A stretch of 62,000 nucleotides of DNA from Zygnema cylindricum (GCA_037447655.1 JBBHKE010001742.1:1-62000); one strand, 5' to 3'; shown: positions 24,508 to 35,520, numbered from the stretch's first letter. A program made the numbers and translations. Notes: generated by a model not told the origin, from the sequence alone.

Positions 24508-26203
24508 GGTTATGGGCCCACACCCATGGCTACCTATATTTGATGGATCGAAATATCACTACTGGAAGTGTGCGCTTGAGAGATACTTCGAGATGATGGA
24601 GCTAATGGATGTGGTGGACGGTACCTTGGCCGAAACATCAAATGACTGGAAAAGGAAAAATCATGAGTGTCTAAGGGTTATCAAGAACTCCTTGACTGAG
24701 GATTTGGTAATGTCATACCTAAGTTTTAAAAGGGCAACTGAATTATGGAAGACCTTAGAATGTATGTATGCAAAGACGTCTTTATATCATTGACTTAGTA
24801 GTGTTACCAAAATTGTTGAACACAAGTATGTAGGAGGTAGTATGGAGAAACACTGTATTGACTTACAAGTATTATTTGCAGAAAATGATTTGGCAGGGGG
24901 AAACTTTACAGATGCTCAACAAGCTATCTTGTTAATGAGAAGTCTACCTAAAGAATATAAGAGTGCACTAGATCGATTGACTTTAATTGATAAAAATGAT
25001 TGGAGTATAACTGTAGCTAGACGAGTTATTCTAGATGAAGAGGCTAATAGAAAGGTTTTATCAAGTGAAAGGAATATGAAGGAATCTAAGTCTCAGTTTC
25101 AGAAAATTAAAGGTAATAGTGAGTTCGGAGATCGGCCAAAGAATTGTTTTTACTGTAATGATTTAGGACATACCTTCAGGGTATGTCCATCGTATAAAAG
25201 TGCATGTGTTACAGGGAATTTCAGAGATGGATGGGACAACACCCTAGTTCTAACCCCAACAAGAAAGGAATCAAGTGCCTTCGTGAGTGAGAGACAAGAC
25301 TCGACAAATGACAAAAGGCATACACCGTGTGTTGACGAATTTATGTATTTACCGACCTTTTGTGGTGGTTGGAATGGAGTACACGAGGAGGTGACAGAAA
25401 AGGATTTAATGTTTGTCCCTTTTCCTGACGTCAGATTGGTGAGTAACAAAGAGGTTCAGGAGGAAGAGTTGTTTGAAGTAAGAGAATTTAGAGGAAGTGA
25501 AGGTCACTTGGAGGTGGAAGCCGAAAAATACTTAAACATAAAGACTAATAAACTACACCCAATTTTTCTAGAAGGACCGGGCGAAGATATGAAGAAAACT
25601 AGAATTTGGAATGAGGTGTATAATGTGGAAACTGGTGGAAGGAGTTATGTCACCGAAGATAGTGTGGTAAAGGACGAAAGAGAGAAGGACACGATTTTTG
25701 TGACCTTATCAAGTGAAAAATCTGTGAGTGAAAATTGCTTACAAGAAAGTTTGTTAACTAAAGCAAGAGGAGTTGAAGGAGGAGATGGACACTTAGAAGC
25801 AGAAACTAGAAGTAAGGTGGTCGTGAAAATTGGTGAACTAGGAGAAAAACAAAGAAAAACTGTTCAAAAAATTGGAGTGAGAAAAGAAGTTTGTGGGATT
25901 GAAAATTGTAATAGAAATGCAAAAGTTAAAAGAGTGCAGCTGAAAAGAATAAGAATCAAAATTAAAATTTCTCAAATGAATGAAGTTGATGGAAGTAGCA
26001 AATTTATGGAGAAAAACATAAAGGTGAAACAGAAAACTAGTATTTGTGACTTTAAACGAGTAGAAAATTGTGATAGAAATGTAAACTTTCAAACAAGACA
26101 AAAGATCATGAAGAAAACAAAAAGAAGATGTAATATTCAAAGGATTAAGGGTAGAAGAAAACATGCTCAGAAAGTGATCAAGAAAAGCGAGCGGGAGAAA
26201 TGA
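24482..26203 (+). pseudogene. gag: TR-GAG-1 Gag with long charged C-terminal extension
   Basis: Copia-type Gag, 573 codons, one in-frame TGA at codon 105 (TR-GAG-2 has TGG there). Residues 1-200 are a UBN2-like domain (LPIFDGSKYHYWK, LWKTLECMYAKTS, LLMRSLPKEYKSAL). A CCHC knuckle has ligands C222, C225, H230 and C235. Residues 236-573 replace pol with an extension rich in Glu and Lys, ending in a strongly basic stretch (KKTKRR, GRRKHAQK). The module EKDxxFV...VS...Q...EGGHLExE appears twice in loose form. The start ATG lies 26 bp inside the LTR and the frame reads through LTR end and PBS; the same arrangement in TR-GAG-2 supports it. The extension resembles nothing I recognise. Confidence 0.8.
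24508..24521 (+). promoter_or_regulatory. TR-GAG-1 primer-binding site (half-tRNA iMet)
   Basis: GGTTATGGGCCCAC directly after the LTR end. It is the reverse complement of the anticodon stem-loop of plant-type initiator tRNA-Met (GTGGGCCCATAACC, anticodon CAT), not of a tRNA 3' end. Drosophila copia is known to prime from such an internal cut of the initiator tRNA. The PBS also lies in the gag reading frame. Confidence 0.8.
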
Positions 26204-27037
26204 TTTTTTGGAAGATATTTCTGAAGAATATGAATTTAGAGAAATCTTAGTTTTGAAAAACTTATTTTACAAGCATGTCTTATAAAGACAACTTTGTTTG
26301 ACATTCTATCTCTTTTTGGTTGGACTTTAGATTTGTATTCTTCCTTGTTGAGTTAGTTGAAAAGAAACAAACATATTTTTTTATGTATTTTTGAAAACAA
26401 AGGAGGTGGTGGAAGCAATGACTTGTCAGGAACGAAAATTTCGGGAGACATGGCAGAACGCAGCGAAAGCAATGGAGAATCATCAGAAGAAGTTCGCGTC
26501 GCGAACAGCGACGCAGCATAGCGGTGCGGCAAAAGGAGTGGTGCCGTTTGACACTTACACGCTGATTATTTTATTCCACGTACAGGCAACTAAACATTCA
26601 GGGGTTATGCATTTATGGCGTAAGGGGAGCTATTACAGGACACTTTTTGCAAGAAGGCAACAAGCGACTGGGAATTGGCAGAGGGCATCAGGAGCAATGG
26701 CGACGTCGGCAAAGCACTAGTGATGTGGTGTTTTTGCTTAATTTATTGTATGATGAACAGTGGAGGTTGATACAAAATTTTAAATATTTAAATATTTTTT
26801 TTTTATTCTTTTGTTTATCCATTAGAGTGGAAACATTTGCGTACAGCATGGACTAATGAGTCTAAAGCTTTAGGGGAGTGTAGAATTTGAAAGCTTTAGT
26901 CTTAGTAGATGAGGCTATGAGGAGGAAGTTAAAGGTGAAAAAGAGCAGCAGTTAGGACTGCGATGTCAAACTAGCGCACCGTAGCAGCATAGCATTACAC
27001 GCTGCATATTTTTCTGGGTGCACGAAACTAAATTTTC
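26204..27037 (+). other. TR-GAG-1 non-coding internal region
   Basis: No protein domain is visible between the gag stop and the polypurine tract. It contains purine-rich GGAAGCAATG segments related to the TR-GAG-2 tail. A partial duplicate of the PPT-proximal segment occurs at about 26560-26600 (acacgctgat...caggggttatg). A further PPT/LTR-like start lies at 26870-26925. Confidence 0.6.
26870..26925 (+). repeat. Relic PPT/LTR start inside TR-GAG-1
   Basis: TTTAGGGGAGTGTAGAATTTGAAAGC resembles the pol-end/PPT/LTR junction of copia-4 (TTTAGGGGAGTGTTTTAATTTAGAAATC), including the nearby 'gactaatgagt'. It suggests the internal region was assembled from, or inserted by, another copia family. Confidence 0.45.
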
Positions 27038-27044
27038 GGGGGAG
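27038..27044 (+). other. TR-GAG-1 polypurine tract
   Basis: GGGGGAG directly before the 3' LTR TGTTG start. It is identical in TR-GAG-2. Confidence 0.8.
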
Positions 27045-28037
27045 TGTTGTTTTGAAAAGTCAGTTTCGTGCGTACGAGACAGTTTGCCCGTAATTACTAA
27101 TTGGATTTATTATGGAGGTTTGAATAGATTCACGGATTGGGGGAGCAAACGGATTGATATAATTAAAGTGACGTAAAAGACTCATTGAGTGGTGTGAACA
27201 AGCTGTGACAAATGGACGGCGGATCGCGAAGCGATCCGATGTAAAACAAACTGAATAGGCGTCGCCGGTACGGCGGAGCTGCAGCGCAGTTAAGTCAACG
27301 TAGATGCGGCTATTTGTAAGATCCGTACGGACAAGCGCAGCCAGCGCAGCCTGTGCAGACAGCGCAGATAGCGCAGCTGCGGATAATATGACTAGGATAG
27401 ATCTCGAGTAATGATGATTGTATGGTAGTGGTAGCTTAGTAGTTGCTTAGTGGTAGCTTGGTTTCTGACATACGAAGAGTACGGTGTAAATATTCTGTAC
27501 AACAGAGGTTTGTCCCTTTGACTTGTTAGGTTATTAGAGTAGATACAGTACGGCTGGTATGCCTCCGTACTCTGAGTATAACTTGCAGGACTTAGATTAT
27601 TTTATGGATCGCAATCAAGTTTATCAAAGCAATGGCAGACTGTTTTATGCATCTTTGACCTGTTGGTGTGATCACTCTGTTTGGTGCTTTCATGTGAAAC
27701 TTTGTGGAGTTATTCTATGATATAGAATATATTTGTGTGTGAAGTTTCATTGAATTCCAGTATCTCTGTAAGATTCTGTGAGCAGTCTAAGTGGTTAGTT
27801 TGTGAAGCTGTCAGCTGTTTTTGTGAAACTCTGGAGCCTATATCTTCTAGATGCCTTAGTGGATTTAGCTGTAACTTTGGAAATTTATAGTGTATATGGT
27901 ATAATGCGTATTGGTGAAGTTTGAGGTGATTCTGTTCAGTTTGGAGTAATCTGTGCTGTCTGAAACACAACTTTTTTTGAGGTAGTCTGTGGGTGTTTCC
28001 GTGAGTAATCCATGGCTGTAATAGGCTATGGACAACA
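27045..28037 (+). repeat. TR-GAG-1 3' LTR
   Basis: 993 bp, TGTTGTTTTG to GGACAACA. It holds five AGCGCAGCY-like 9 bp units (about 27333-27377) against three in the 5' LTR. The gag ATG context (CCATGGCTGTAATAGGC) is also present near its end, which proves that the start codon belongs to the LTR. Confidence 0.9.
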
Positions 28038-31000
28038 CAAACTTGTGTTATAAACATGGTTCGGAGTTTATTTTAACTTTTTTTGTAACCGCGAACAATA
28101 AATATTGTTTGTTACAAATATATTTGTTACCGCAAACTCAAATTTGTGTTAGAAACATGGTTTAGGGCTTTTCTCAACTATTTTTTTGAGCATTAACAAT
28201 AGAAAGAGTTGGTTATCACTATTGTTGTTAGCGCAAACACAAACTTGTGTTATAAACATGGTTCGGAGTTTATTTTACCTCTTTTTGTGACCACGAATAG
28301 TAAACGTTGTTTGTTTCAAATATCTTTGTTAGCGCAAACTCAAATTTGTGTTAGAAACATGGTTAAAGGTTTTTTTCAAATATTTTTGTGAGGGTTAACA
28401 AGACAAAGTGTTTCTTATCACTATTGTTGTTAGCACAAACACAAACTTGTGTTATAAACATAGTTCGGAGTTTATTTTTCCTCATTTTGTGACCGTGAAC
28501 AATATACGTTGTTTGTTACAAATATCTTTGTCAGAGCAAACTCAAATTTGTGTTAGAAACATGTTTTAGGGTTTTTTTTAACTATTTTTGTGAGCGTTAA
28601 CAATATAAAGAGTAGGTTACCACTATTGTTCTTAGCGCAAACACAAACTTGTGTTATAAACAAGGTTCGGAGATTATTTTACCTCTTTTTGGGACCGCTA
28701 AAAAAACATTGTTTGTTAAAAATATCTTTGTTAGCACAAACTCAGATTTGTGTTAGAAACCTGTTTTATGGTTTTACTTTAATAATTTTGTGAGTGTTAA
28801 CAATATAAAGAGTTTGTTACCACTATAGTTGGTAGCGCAAACACAAACTTGTGTTATAAACATGGTTCAGAGTTTATTTTATCTCTTTTTGTGCCCACGA
28901 AAAAAAAACATTGTTTGTTTCAGATATCTTTGTTAGGGCAAACTCAAATTTGTGTTAGAAACATGGTTAAGGGTTTTTTTTTACTATTTTTGTGATGGTT
29001 AAAAATAGAAAGTGTTTGTTATCACTATTGTTGTTAGCACAAACACAAACTTGTGTTATAAACATAGTTTAGAGTTCATTTTTCCTCTTTTTGTGACTGC
29101 GAACAATAAACGTTGTTTGTTACAAATATCTTTGTTAGAGCAAACTCAAATTTGTGTTAGAACAATGGTTTATGGTTTTTTTTTTTATATTTTTTTGAGT
29201 GTTAACAATATAAAGAGTTTGTTACCACTATTGTTATTAGCGCAAAAATAAACTTGTGTTATAAACATGGTTCGGAGTTTATACTACCTCTTTTTGTGAC
29301 GAGAACAATAAATGTTGTTTGTTATAAACATCTTTGTAAGCCTAAACTCAAATTTGTGTTAGAAACATGTTTTAGGGTTTTTTTTAACTATTTTTGTGAG
29401 TGTTTACAATTAAAAGTGTTTGTTACCACTATTGTTGTTAGCGCAAACACAAACTTGTGTTATAAACATGGTTCGGAGTTTATTTTACCTCTTTTTGTGA
29501 CGCGAACAATAACTGTTTTTTGTTACAAATATCTTTGTAAGCGCAAACTCAGATTTGTATTAGAAACATGTTTTAGGGTTTTTTTAACTATTTTTGTGAG
29601 CGTTAACAATAGAAAGAGTTGGTTATCACTGTTGTTGTTAGCGCAAACACAAACTTGTGTCATAAACATGGTTCGGAGTATATTTTATGTCTTTTTGTGA
29701 CCACGAACAGTAAACGTTGTTTGTTTCAAATATCTTTGTTAGCGCAAACTCAAATTTGTGTTAGAAAAATGGTTTAGGGTTTTTTTCAAATATTTATGTG
29801 AGGGTTAAAAATAGAAAGTGTTTGTTACCACTATTGTTGTTAGCACAAACACAAACTTGTGTTATAAACATAGTTCGGAGTTTTTTTTCCTCTTTTAATG
29901 ACCGCGAACAATAAACATTGTTTGTAACATATATCTTTGTTAGAGCAAACTCAAATTTGTGTGAGAAACATGTTTTAGGGTTTTTTTTAACTATTTTGGT
30001 GAGCATTAACAATATAAAGAGTTGGTTACCACTATTGTTGTTAGCAAAAACTCAAACTTGTGTTATAAATATGGTACAAAGTTTATTCTACCTCTTTTTG
30101 TGAACGCGGACCCTAAAGGTTGTTTGTTACAAATGTCTTTGTTAGCTCAAACTCAAATTTGTGTAAGAAACATGGTTTAGGAGTTTCTTAAACTATTTTT
30201 GTGAGCGTTCAAAAAATTAAGAGTTTGTTGCCACTATTTTTGTTAGCGTAAAGACAATCTTGTATTATAAACAGAGTTAAAGGTTTATTTTACCTCTTTT
30301 GTGACCGCAAACAATTAACTTTGTTTGTTACAAATATCTTTGTTAGAGCAAACTCAAAGTTTTGTTAGAAACATGTTTTAGGGTTTTTTTTTTTTTTTTT
30401 TGTGAGCGTTAACAATATAAAGTGTTTGTTACCACTATTGTTGTTAGCGCAAACACAAACTTGTGTTATAAATATGGTTCAGAGTTTATTTTATTTCTTT
30501 TTGTGACCGCGAACAATAAACGTTGTTTGTTACAAATATCTATGTTAGCGCAAACTCAAATTTGTTTTATAAACTTGGTTTACACATTTTTTTAAATATT
30601 TTGTGAGCGTTAACAATAAAAAGTGTTTGTTACCACTATTGTTATTAGCGCAATCAAAAACTTGTGTTATATACATGGTTTGGAGTTTATTTTACCTCTT
30701 TTTGTGATCGCGAACAGGAAACGTTGTTTGTTTTAAATGTCTTTGGTAGCACAAACTCAAATTTGTGTTGGAAACATGGTTTATGGTTTTTTTTTTTCAC
30801 ATTATGTGTGTTAACAAGATAAAGTGTTTGTTGCCACTATTGTTGTTAGCGCAATCACAAACTTGTGTTATAAACATGGTTCGGAGTTTATTTTACCATT
30901 TTTTGTGACCACGAACAATAAGCAATGTTAGTTACGACTATATTTTTAAGCGTTAAGAATAAAAAGTGTTACCACTATTGTTGTAAGCGCAAACACAAAT

Positions 31001-33700
31001 TTGTATTATAAACATGGTTAGGAGTTTATTTTACCTCATTTTGTGACCGCGTACAATAAACGTTATTTGTTACAAATATCTTTGTTAGCGCAAACTCAAA
31101 TTTGTGTTAGAAACATGGTTTAGGGTTTTTTTCAAATATTTTTGTGAACGTTAACAATAGAAAGTGTTTGTTACCAATATTGTTGTTAGCACAAACGCAA
31201 ACTTGTGTTATAAACATGGTTCAAGGATTATTATACCCATTTTTTGTGAAAGCGAACAATAAACGTTGTTTGTTACAAATATCTTTGTTAGCGCAAACTC
31301 AAATTTGTGTTAGAATCATGGTTTAGGAATTTTTTTAAAATATTTTTGTGAGCGTTAACAATATAAAGTGTTTGTAACCACTTTTGTTGTCAGCGCAAAC
31401 ACAAACTTTTGTTATCAACATGGTTCGGAGTTTATTTTACCATTTTTTGTGACCACGAACAATAAGCAATGTTTGTTACGACTTTATTTTTAAGCGTTAA
31501 GAATAAAAAGTGTTACCACTATTTTTGTTAGCGCAAACACAAACTTGTGTTTTAAACATGGTTCAAGGTTTATTTTACCTTTTTTTGTGAAAGCGAACAA
31601 TAAACGTTGTTTGTTACAAATATTTTTGTTAGCGCAAACTCAAATTTGTGTAAGAAACATGGTTTAGGTTATTTTTAAACTATTTTTGTGAGCGTTAACA
31701 ATATAAAGAGTTTGTTGCCACTATTTTTGTTAGCGCAAACACAAGTTTGTGTTATAAACATGGTTCAAGGTTTATTTCACCTTTTGATGTGACCTCGAAC
31801 AATAAATGTTGTTTGTTACAAATATCTTTGTTAGGGCAAACTCAAATTTGTGTTAGAAACATGGTTTAGGGGTTTTTTTTAATTTTTTTGTGAGCGTTAA
31901 CAATATAAAGTGTTTATTACCACTATTATTGTTATCGCAAACACAAACTTGTGTTATCAACATGGTTCGGAGTTTATTTTACCATTTTTTGTGACCACCA
32001 CAATAAACATTGTTTGTTACAAATATCTTTTTTAGCGCAAACTCAAATTTGTGTTCGAAACATTGTTGAGGGTTTTTTTTCATTACTATTGTGAGAGTTA
32101 AAGTGTTTGTTACCACTATTTTTGTTAGCGCAAACACAAACTTGTGTTATAAACATGGTTCAAGGTTTATTTCACCTTTTGATGTGACCGCCAACAATAA
32201 AAAATGTTAGTTACAAAGATCTTTTTTAGCCCAAATTCAAATTTGTGTTATAAACATGGTTTAGGGTTTTTTTGAACTTTTTTTGTGAATGTTAACAATA
32301 TAAAGAGTTTGTTACCACTATTGATTTTAGCTCAAACACAAACTAGTGTTATAAAGATGGCTCAGAGTTTATTTTACCTCTTTTTGTGAACGCGAACTAT
32401 AAACGTGATTTGTTACAAATATCTTTGTGAGCGCAAACTCAAATTTGTGTTAAAAACATGTTTTAGGGTTTTTTTTTAACTGTTTTTGTCAGCGTTAACA
32501 AAATAAAGAGTTTGTTACCACTATTGTTGTTAGCGCAAACAAAATTTTGTGTTATAAACTTGGTTTGGAGTTTATTTTAGTTCTTTTTGTGACCGTGAAC
32601 AATAAACGTTGTTTGGTACAAATATCTTTGTTAGCGCAAACTCAAATTTGTGTTAGAAACATGGTTTAGGGTTTATTTTAACAATTTTTGTGAGCGTTAT
32701 CAATATAAAGTGTTTGTTACCACGATTGTTGTTAACGCAAACAGAATTATTTGTTATAAACTTGGTACGGAGTTTATTTTACCTCTTTTTGTGACAGCGA
32801 ACAATACATGTTGTTTGTTACAAAAATCTTTGTTAGCACAAACTCAAATTTGTGTAAGAAATATGGTTTATGGATTTTTTTAATATTTTTGTGAGGTTAA
32901 ACAATAAAATGTGTTTGTTACCACTATTGTTGGTAGCTGAAACACAAACTTGTGTTATCAACATGGTTCTAAGTTTATTTTACCTCTTTTTGTGACAACG
33001 AACAACAAACTTTGTTTTTTTCAAATATATTTGTTAGCGCAAACTCAAATTTGTGTAAGAAACATGGTTAATGGTTTTTTTTCAAATATTTTTGTAAGGG
33101 CTAGCAATAGAAAGTGTTTGTTACCACTATTATTGTTATCACGAACACAAACTTTTGTTATAAACATGGTTCGTAGTTTATTTTACAATTTATTGTGACC
33201 GTAAACAATAAACGTTGTTTGTTACAAATATCTTTGTTAGCGCAAACTCAAATTTGTGTTAGTTTCATGTTTTGGGGCTTAACTTAACAAATTTTGTGAG
33301 CGTTAACAATATAAGGTGTTTGTTACCACTACTATTGTTAGCGCAAACACAAACTTGTGTTATAAACATGGTTCGAAGTTTATTTTACCTCTTTTTGTGA
33401 CTGCGAACAATAAACCTTGTTTGCAACAATTATCTTTGTTAGCGCAAACTCAAATTTGTGTTAGAAACATGGTTTAGGGATTTTTTTTAATTTTTTTGTA
33501 AGTGTTACCAATATAAAGAGTTTGTTACCACTATTGATTTTAGCTCAAACACAAACTAGTGTTATAAAGATGGCTCAGAGTTTATTTTACCTCTTTTTGT
33601 GACCGCGAACTATAAACGTGATTTGTTACAAATATCTTTGTTAGCGCAAACTCAAATTTGTGTTAAAAACATGTTTTAGGGTTTTTTTTTAACTGTTTTT
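28038..33700. repeat. Dimeric ~200 bp satellite, block 3
   Basis: Continuation of the same dimer after TR-GAG-1, more diverged than block 2. Two B monomers at about 30930-30985 and 31465-31520 share one deletion. 32303-32480 and 33519-33697 are nearly identical at 1216 bp spacing. These mark local higher-order duplications. A T run of about 19 lies near 30381-30401. The block ends at 33700, where LTR sequence starts at a shared TTGTGA. Confidence 0.95.
32303..32480. repeat. Satellite higher-order duplicate (pair with 33519-33697)
   Basis: Both stretches carry 'gattttagctcaaacacaaa', 'ctagtgttataaagatggct' and 'aactataaacgtgatttgtt', which are rare elsewhere. Spacing is 1216 bp. Confidence 0.75.
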
Positions 33701-33959
33701 GTGAAGTTAGTCTGTCTGATCAAAGTTGTGTCAGACTGTTTTTCTGCAACTTTGACTAGATGATGTGATCAATCTGTTTATTATTTTTGTCTGAAACTTT
33801 GTGAGGTCATTTTATATCCTAGATAATATCTGTAAATGTAGTTTCAGCTTGTTTTGTGAATTCTGTTGAATTCTGTGTGTATCCAAAGTACGCTGTTTTT
33901 AGGGTAGTCTGTGGTGCTTCCTAGGGTGAATCCATGGCTAGAAATGGCTATGGACAACG

Positions 33960-34979
33960 TACTATACATTGTTGTATATGTGGATGACTTAATATTAGTA
34001 AGTAAGTCAATGGATGAAATAAACCGCATTTAAACGACTTTAAGGTCTAGGTTCGAGATGAAGGACATTGGTAAGGCCAAGTATATTTTAGGAATACAGG
34101 TAGAAAGAGACAAAAACAAAATGCTGATTATGTTGACGCAAAAAGAAGCAATAGGTAACATGTTGGAAATATTTGAAATTAAAGATGTAAATAAATATAT
34201 AACTCCCATGGAATTAAGACAGAAATTGGAAGGAAAGGATTCAGAGTCAAACATTATGGTGTTTGAGAGTCTAGAGTCACGATGGAGGAGTTTATGGCTT
34301 TAAAGCCATATCGACAGGTAGTTGGAAGTCTTATATATATTATGAACTGTATGAGACCTGATATCGTAGCAGCTGTGGGGGTCTTGGGTAAAAGTTTGCA
34401 GATTCCTAAAAAGGTAGATTGGGAAGCACCAAAAAGGGTGCTGAGATATCTTGCAGGTACTCGAAATCTTAAGCTTTTACTCGGAGGAGGAGAGGTGAAA
34501 ATACAGACGTGGAGCGATGCTAGCTATGGAGACATGCCAAGCCAGAATTCTACGACCGACTTTGTTTTGACGATTGGAGATGGAACTTGCTGCTAGAGTA
34601 GCAAGTTACAAAAGGTTACAACCCAATCCACAATAGAGTCAGAATATATGGCAACAACTTCCGCCATCAAGGAGCTCCTATGTGTCAAGTCTGTTTTACA
34701 GGAACTTGTGTTTATGCAAACTTGTCCTCAGGCTATCTGGTGTGACAACCAAACAGCCATTGCAATTGCCTCTAACCCTAGCCATCACTTTAAGAGCAAA
34801 CAAAGAGCAAACACATGGATGTTAGACTTCACTTTGTTAGAGAAAAAGTACTTGCAAAAGTCGTTTAAGTGTGTTATTTACCGAACGAGAAGATGGTGGC
34901 TAACATGTTAACAAAAGCCCTTCCTGCTCCTAAGTTACATTTTTGCAGAGATGCTATTGGACTAAGTGAGTAACTGAGT
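33960..34979 (+). pseudogene. Copia RT C-terminus and RNase H (duplicate copy)
   Basis: Starts at the TACTA target site just upstream of the RT active-site box YVDD. MKDIGKAKYILGIQVERDK, VVGSLIYIMNCMRPDI and WSDASYGD follow, then RNase H (QSTIESEYMA, CDNQTAIAI). Stops or frame changes occur at about 34034, 34301, 34594 (TAG where related copies have W) and in the HHFKSK region. Its twin is 42073-43092. It cannot be functional because the N-terminal RT is absent. Confidence 0.85.
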
Positions 34980-34996
34980 AAAAAAATTTAGGGGAG

Positions 34997-35520
34997 TGTT
35001 TTAATTTAGAAATCTTTATTTCAGTAGATAAGGTTAAAACAACATATAATATTTTCAAAGTAGACTGCTGTAATACTTACCTTAATTAGTGTTACAATAG
35101 TGAAAGTACAATAGAGTATATTGTACTTTTACAGGGACATGCGTAGGCAAGAGATCGTATGTAGGTTTTATGGAGTGGCGCCGACAGTCAGCCACACGTG
35201 TCACGCAGTTGAAGATTAGATTCATTGGATTGGACGAACGGGATCTGAACCGGGTATTCCCGAAATATATGGTACGGTTCGACGGTACCATCGTCGATTG
35301 AATTTGTTCCAACGGACGGGATTCACCTGGGACCACAAGCGTGATTCACGAGGGACCGCAAGCGTGATTCACATGGGACCACAAGTGACGAAGCACTCAA
35401 GTGCTTCGTACTACACGACCACAGTCAACTGGACTTTAGCGACTACCGCTGACTAAGTAGCTGGAACGTTTTGTGTATGGTTCGATATCTGAAAATATCT
35501 GAATAAACATTGTTTTGTAG
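34997..35520 (+). repeat. Copia-4 left LTR, 3' part deleted
   Basis: TGTTTTAATTTAGAAATC follows PPT TTTAGGGGAG. It matches 43110-43633 base for base apart from a few substitutions. The matching right LTR continues for about 490 bp more, so this copy was cut at 35520 and fused to gag. Confidence 0.85.

Larger units (their letters stand above)
23533..28037 (+). mobile_element. TR-GAG-1: gag-only copia element
   Basis: Complete LTR-internal-LTR structure of 4505 bp in the satellite. LTRs are 23533-24507 and 27045-28037, a half-tRNA PBS lies at 24508-24521, and the PPT GGGGGAG is at 27038-27044. The internal region encodes only a Gag. There is no protease, integrase or RT, so it fits the non-autonomous plant class called TR-GAG (terminal-repeat retrotransposon with GAG domain). 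The right flank CAAAC and left flank CAATA fit a 5 bp target duplication at a CAAAC site of the satellite, with the left copy mutated. Confidence 0.9.
33701..35520 (+). repeat. 1820 bp duplicate of 41814-43633
   Basis: This whole segment corresponds to 41814-43633 with the same length and only a handful of substitutions that I can see (for example at 34170, 34758 and 35213). It holds the last 259 bp of a TR-GAG-2-type LTR (to 33959), one copy of the TACTA target site, the C-terminal RT and RNase H of copia-4, its PPT and the first 524 bp of its LTR. It therefore contains an insertion junction and was copied after TR-GAG-2 had entered copia-4. Confidence 0.9.

Noticed and set aside
26391-26720. 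109-codon frame after the TR-GAG-1 gag as a second protein
   Set aside because: It has no counterpart in TR-GAG-2, spans duplicated PPT-proximal DNA and has no recognisable domain.
801-33198. Many 60-150 codon open frames with similar peptides across the satellite
   Set aside because: They follow the ~200 bp repeat register, occur on both strands and change with each copy. The satellite simply has few stop codons. No codon bias, domain or conserved start supports coding.
7609-33700. Regular repeats resembling a CRISPR array
   Set aside because: Units of ~100/200 bp are contiguous and diverged over their whole length, with no unique spacers of constant size, and the context is a eukaryotic satellite.
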